From a virus, in the IMG/VR virus record IMGVR_UViG_3300024346_000332, positions 1 through 31,076 of that record: a stretch of 31,076 bases of DNA. The stretch is one strand, 5' to 3'. Shown piece after piece: positions 29,248 through 31,076 of this stretch; the first letter of the stretch is position 1; the number at the start of each line of letters is the position of its first letter. The translations under genes and the position numbers were made by a program. The notes beneath the pieces are model-generated. The model ran no database searches. It had not been told where the DNA came from and saw nothing but the letters and a program-made list of their open reading frames with translations.

Positions 29248-30965
29248 TGGCTGAACATTTTTATGACGGACAAATAAGAAAGTATCTTGTACAGATGATG
29301 CGTCTGTTCAGTAACTTTAGCTACCAAACAGGTGATGGTACTGAAAGGCAAGTACCTGTATTGTACGGAGATCTTACTAGACAAGTAGGCTCAATATTAA
29401 GAGACAATTCAGAAAATAAAATACCTAGTGCGCCACGTATGGCTGTTTATATTACAGGACTAGAACTAGATAGAGATCGTACTAGTGATTCTAGTTATGT
29501 AAACAAAAGACATATTAGAGAACGTGCAAAAGATGGTGCAGGCGACTATACTGATCAAGCAGGTAAACAATATACTGTAGAACGTTTAATGCCAACACCA
29601 TATAGGCTAACTGTAAATGTTGATCTATGGTCAACAAACACAGATATGAAATTACAAATTATGGAGCAAATATTAATGCTCTTTAATCCAAGTTTAGATA
29701 TACAAACAACTGACAACTATTTAGACTGGACTAGTTTAACAACTATTATGCTTGATAGTGTTAACTTTAGTAGTCGTTCAATACCAACAGGTGTTGACAG
29801 TGAAATAGATGTTGGATCAATGACATTTAGTACTCCAATTTATATTAGTCCTCCAGCAAAAGTAAAACGTTTAGGCGTTATTACAAATATTGTTACAAGT
29901 ATCTTTGATGGTGACGGATATGTTGATTTTGAACAGATGTTACAAGGTACTAATTTGTTTAGTATGGGCGGAATGACTGAGACTGTTGTACAAGATACAT
30001 TAGATAACACTACTAATGTTGTTGATACAGGAAAAGATCCTAATGCAGGGTATGTTCTTAATGAAGAAACAGGCAAATACGAATGGCTAGATCCTGATGG
30101 ACTACTTGAACCTAGAAAACAAAAAACTAGACATGCTAAAGAAGTAGTAAAAAGTTACACACAACATAGAGTATTAATTTTAAATGGTCAAGCACAAATT
30201 CTTAAAAACGGATTGCCTAGTAATATAAAATGGGGAGACCATTTTGATGCATTATTAGGATCTTATAGAGCAGGGTTAAGTATTGCATACTTTAGAAAGC
30301 CCGATATAAATGGAATGCTTGCAGGACGTATTACTATTAATCCATTAGACGAAACTAAACTTACAATTGACTTTGATAAAGATACATTGCCTAGTAACAG
30401 CACTGTACAAGGTCCTGCACGTAATGCAAATCAACACTCTAGTGTAGACTATATTATTGATCCTTTACGTTATGACCCAACTACTGCTAAAGTAGCAGGA
30501 CTAAGACTGTTATTATTAGGTAGCATTGGCAATCAGAATTATGAAGATTTTAATGCTGAAAAATTATATAAATTAAACAATATTGTTTATTATAGAGGAT
30601 ATCATTACAAATATACTAGAAATACATATAATACTCAATATCCTGCAAAAATAGGAATATTGCCAACTGATACAAATTACTGGCAACAACAAAATGTACA
30701 AGATGGTGCTGATGCTTGGAAAAATACAAACGGAACAGACTTTGTTGCAAGCTCCAATGATATTATTGAATGGGATGGCACTGCATGGCAAATAGTATTT
30801 GATGCAAGTGCTGATAAACTTATATACAACGACGAAGTAATTACTACTTTATATACTACAAATCTTAATACAGGTATACAATACTACTGGGACGGCGATC
30901 AATGGCTACTAAGTGTAGACGGTGAATATGCCAAAGGTGACTGGTCAATTAAACTAGACGGCTAA
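29247..30965 (+). CDS. 15: gp15 tail sheath stabiliser/completion protein with long C-terminal extension
   Basis: The 572-aa product begins like T4 gp15: HFYDGQIRKYLVQMMRLFSNF with QVPVLYGDLTRQ, then PRMAVYITGLELDRDRT, PTPYRLTVNVDLWSTNTDMKLQIMEQILMLFNP and DWTSLTTIMLDSVNF. These match the T4 order YNSSFRRYATLMGDLFSN, RVPITY, PRINLHLVDFSY and QIVEQILPYF. T4 gp15 is only 272 aa and forms a ring at the tail end that binds the neck. Here about 300 residues are added, with a YKLNNIVYYRGYHYKYTRN block (440-459) and two Trp-rich modules (507-517 IIEWDGTAWQI, 546-553 YYWDGDQW) that look like surface-binding units. The start overlaps the gp14 stop (TAATG). Confidence 0.85.
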   Translation: MAEHFYDGQIRKYLVQMMRLFSNFSYQTGDGTERQVPVLYGDLTRQVGSILRDNSENKIPSAPRMAVYITGLELDRDRTSDSSYVNKRHIRERAKDGAGDYTDQAGKQYTVERLMPTPYRLTVNVDLWSTNTDMKLQIMEQILMLFNPSLDIQTTDNYLDWTSLTTIMLDSVNFSSRSIPTGVDSEIDVGSMTFSTPIYISPPAKVKRLGVITNIVTSIFDGDGYVDFEQMLQGTNLFSMGGMTETVVQDTLDNTTNVVDTGKDPNAGYVLNEETGKYEWLDPDGLLEPRKQKTRHAKEVVKSYTQHRVLILNGQAQILKNGLPSNIKWGDHFDALLGSYRAGLSIAYFRKPDINGMLAGRITINPLDETKLTIDFDKDTLPSNSTVQGPARNANQHSSVDYIIDPLRYDPTTAKVAGLRLLLLGSIGNQNYEDFNAEKLYKLNNIVYYRGYHYKYTRNTYNTQYPAKIGILPTDTNYWQQQNVQDGADAWKNTNGTDFVASSNDIIEWDGTAWQIVFDASADKLIYNDEVITTLYTTNLNTGIQYYWDGDQWLLSVDGEYAKGDWSIKLDG

Positions 30966-30973
30966 TTACTAGT

Positions 30974-31076
30974 ATGAACAAGATAATTTGTAGTGGAGCA
31001 TTATTCTATGCTCTTGACACTAAACGTTTTTTATTTTTACATAGAGCTGGCGGCAAGACTGCCGGTACTTGGGGAC
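30974..31076 (+). CDS. Nudix-hydrolase-like protein, N-terminal fragment (cut by window edge)
   Basis: Only 34 codons are visible: NKIICSGALFYALDTKRFLFLHRAGGKTAGTWG. The first strand with GALFY, then RFLFLHRA and a TxGTWG ending is the start of a Nudix domain; the Nudix box itself is beyond the window. It lies nine bases after gp15 on the same strand. Such proteins remove pyrophosphate from nucleotide derivatives. No clear ribosome-binding site is seen. Confidence 0.65.
   Translation, partial: MNKIICSGALFYALDTKRFLFLHRAGGKTAGTWG

Noticed and set aside
1-31076. tRNA genes, CRISPR arrays, insertion sequences or integrase/attachment sites.
   Set aside because: No cloverleaf-like sequence, regular spaced repeats, transposase or integrase was recognised by eye; a tRNA scan could not be run.

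Overview
The window is a dense, AT-rich piece of a T4-like myovirus genome of marine (cyanophage/pelagiphage) type. Head, neck, tail and recombination genes homologous to T4 are present (gp13, gp14, gp15, gp18, gp19, gp4, gp16, gp17, gp32, UvsX, UvsY, UvsW) in an order found in marine relatives rather than in T4. No host genes, rRNA, tRNA or CRISPR array were seen. No gene-free stretch exceeds about 140 bases. Both ends cut a gene: UvsW on the left, a Nudix-type protein on the right. The assignment to a marine group is inference from protein resemblance, without a database search.

Layout: (1) 1-1756, UvsW (partial) and a 410-aa protein of unknown function, minus strand. (2) 1771-10848, an eleven-gene glycan cassette between UvsY and UvsW: four GT-A-like glycosyltransferases, four KpsC/KpsS-like GT-B proteins, a cytidylyltransferase-cupin fusion, a HAD-family phosphatase-like protein and an FkbM methyltransferase. 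Ten genes are on the minus strand, mostly joined by ATGA or TAATG overlaps; one GT-A gene is on the plus strand. (3) 10845-13693, the recombination module UvsY, a 76-aa acidic protein, UvsX and gp32. (4) 13830-19651, packaging: a 660-aa unknown, gp17, two unknowns, gp16 and head-completion gp4. (5) 19658-25489, tail: a 122-aa unknown, a second tube-fold protein, gp19 and a very long gp18. (6) 25606-26736, an HNH protein (plus strand), a dNMP-kinase-like protein and an 81-aa protein. (7) 26803-31076, neck and tail completion: gp13 (minus), gp14 and gp15 (plus), and the Nudix start.

Regulation can be read from the DNA. About a dozen T4-late-like boxes (NATAAATA, GTAAATA, CTAAATA, TTAAATA) precede structural genes and some glycan genes. 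Three sigma70-like promoters (TTGACA or TTGACT, 17-bp spacer, TATTAT or TATACT) precede gp32, the dNMP-kinase-like gene and the 410-aa gene. In six late promoters the start codon lies 4-5 nt after the box, so the mRNAs are predicted to be leaderless. The clearest case is gp17, where a hairpin/T-tract terminator sits directly upstream. The other late genes have a leader with a Shine-Dalgarno sequence.

The cassette probably builds or modifies a surface glycan, on the infected cell or the virion. It is the main accessory system here. Inserted and repeated modules in gp18, with similar motifs in gp14 and gp15, suggest a decorated tail.
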